A stretch of DNA of 5,576 bases from an uncultured Lachnospiraceae bacterium (GTDB lineage: Bacteria > Bacillota > Clostridia > Lachnospirales > Lachnospiraceae): the NCBI GenBank assembly GCA_902797785.1, contig CADBUD010000258.1:1-5576 (forward strand), in the 5' to 3' direction. A program made the position numbers and the translations under genes. This document shows positions 5,485 through 5,576 of the stretch, piece by piece; within the stretch, counting starts at the first letter, position 1, and the number at the start of each line of letters is the position of its first letter. Under the pieces are notes generated by a model. It was not told the DNA's origin. It worked only from the letters and a program-made list of their open reading frames with translations, and made no database searches.

Positions 5485-5571
5485 ATTTTCGTTACTATTC
5501 ACAGCTCTGCTGTTCATAGCAACAAAATGCACACAAATACTCCCTTTGGTCGTATTTGGCGCACTGCTACC
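5485..5571 (-). repeat. Interspersed repeat, copy B (inverted relative to copy A)
   Basis: Read on the - strand, 5571-5501 matches copy A at 97-187: GCAGTGCGCC (5567-5558), the 25-base block ending GGAGTATTTGT (5557-5533) and the 32-base block (5532-5501). It lacks the 20 extra bases of copy A. The block at 5491-5523 folds into an imperfect hairpin with 12 of 15 pairs around a TCT loop, extended outward by ATTTT (5485-5489) and AAAAT (5524-5528) with one bulged base. It lies just after the cheV terminator and may run past the right edge of the window. The match and hairpin are visible; the role is unknown. Confidence 0.7.
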
Positions 5572-5576
5572 CCGGA

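Noticed and set aside
97..5571. Composite transposon bounded by the inverted repeats
   Set aside because: No transposase or integrase lies between the copies, the enclosed genes are ordinary chromosomal genes, and the copies are diverged from each other.

Overview
The window reads as a low-to-moderate GC Firmicute chromosome segment, most likely from a gut clostridium of the Lachnospiraceae type. This rests on strong purine-rich Shine-Dalgarno sites, tightly packed co-directional genes, a YlbF-family protein, a short MltG-like membrane protein and a CheV of the Bacillus/Clostridia kind. The genus cannot be fixed from the sequence alone. All convincing genes are on the + strand; nothing on the - strand is supported as coding.

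Layout. Positions 1-220 hold no convincing gene. They contain hairpins (1-37 and 47-82) and one copy of an interspersed repeat (about 97-188). A probable operon of five genes follows: a YlbF-family protein (221-568), a truncated MltG/YceG-like membrane protein (641-1024), the tRNA 5-hydroxyuridine methyltransferase TrmR (1021-1662), the U32-family tRNA hydroxylase TrhP (1685-2971) and an M18 metallo-aminopeptidase (2968-4275). Two of the junctions are 4-base ATGA overlaps, which suggests translational coupling. The operon ends in two back-to-back hairpins (4276-4358). A clear sigma-A promoter (4406-4434) then starts a single-gene unit, cheV (4484-5395), closed by a textbook terminator (5431-5475). 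The last ~90 bases carry a second, inverted copy of the repeat seen at the start.

How the genes work together. TrhP and TrmR are consecutive steps of one pathway: TrhP hydroxylates U34 in the tRNA wobble position to ho5U, and TrmR methylates it to mo5U, which widens codon reading. The order MltG-like, trmR, U32 protein matches the yrrL-yrrM-yrrN-yrrO order known from Bacillus subtilis. Here, though, the MltG-like protein lacks its catalytic domain and one U32 gene stands in for two. The YlbF-family protein and the aminopeptidase are joined by position only. CheV is a chemotaxis coupling protein with its own promoter and has no visible link to the upstream operon.

I see no undescribed enzyme system. 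The most unusual material is the non-coding repeat/hairpin DNA at both ends, followed by the catalytic-domain-less MltG-like protein kept in the tRNA-modification operon.
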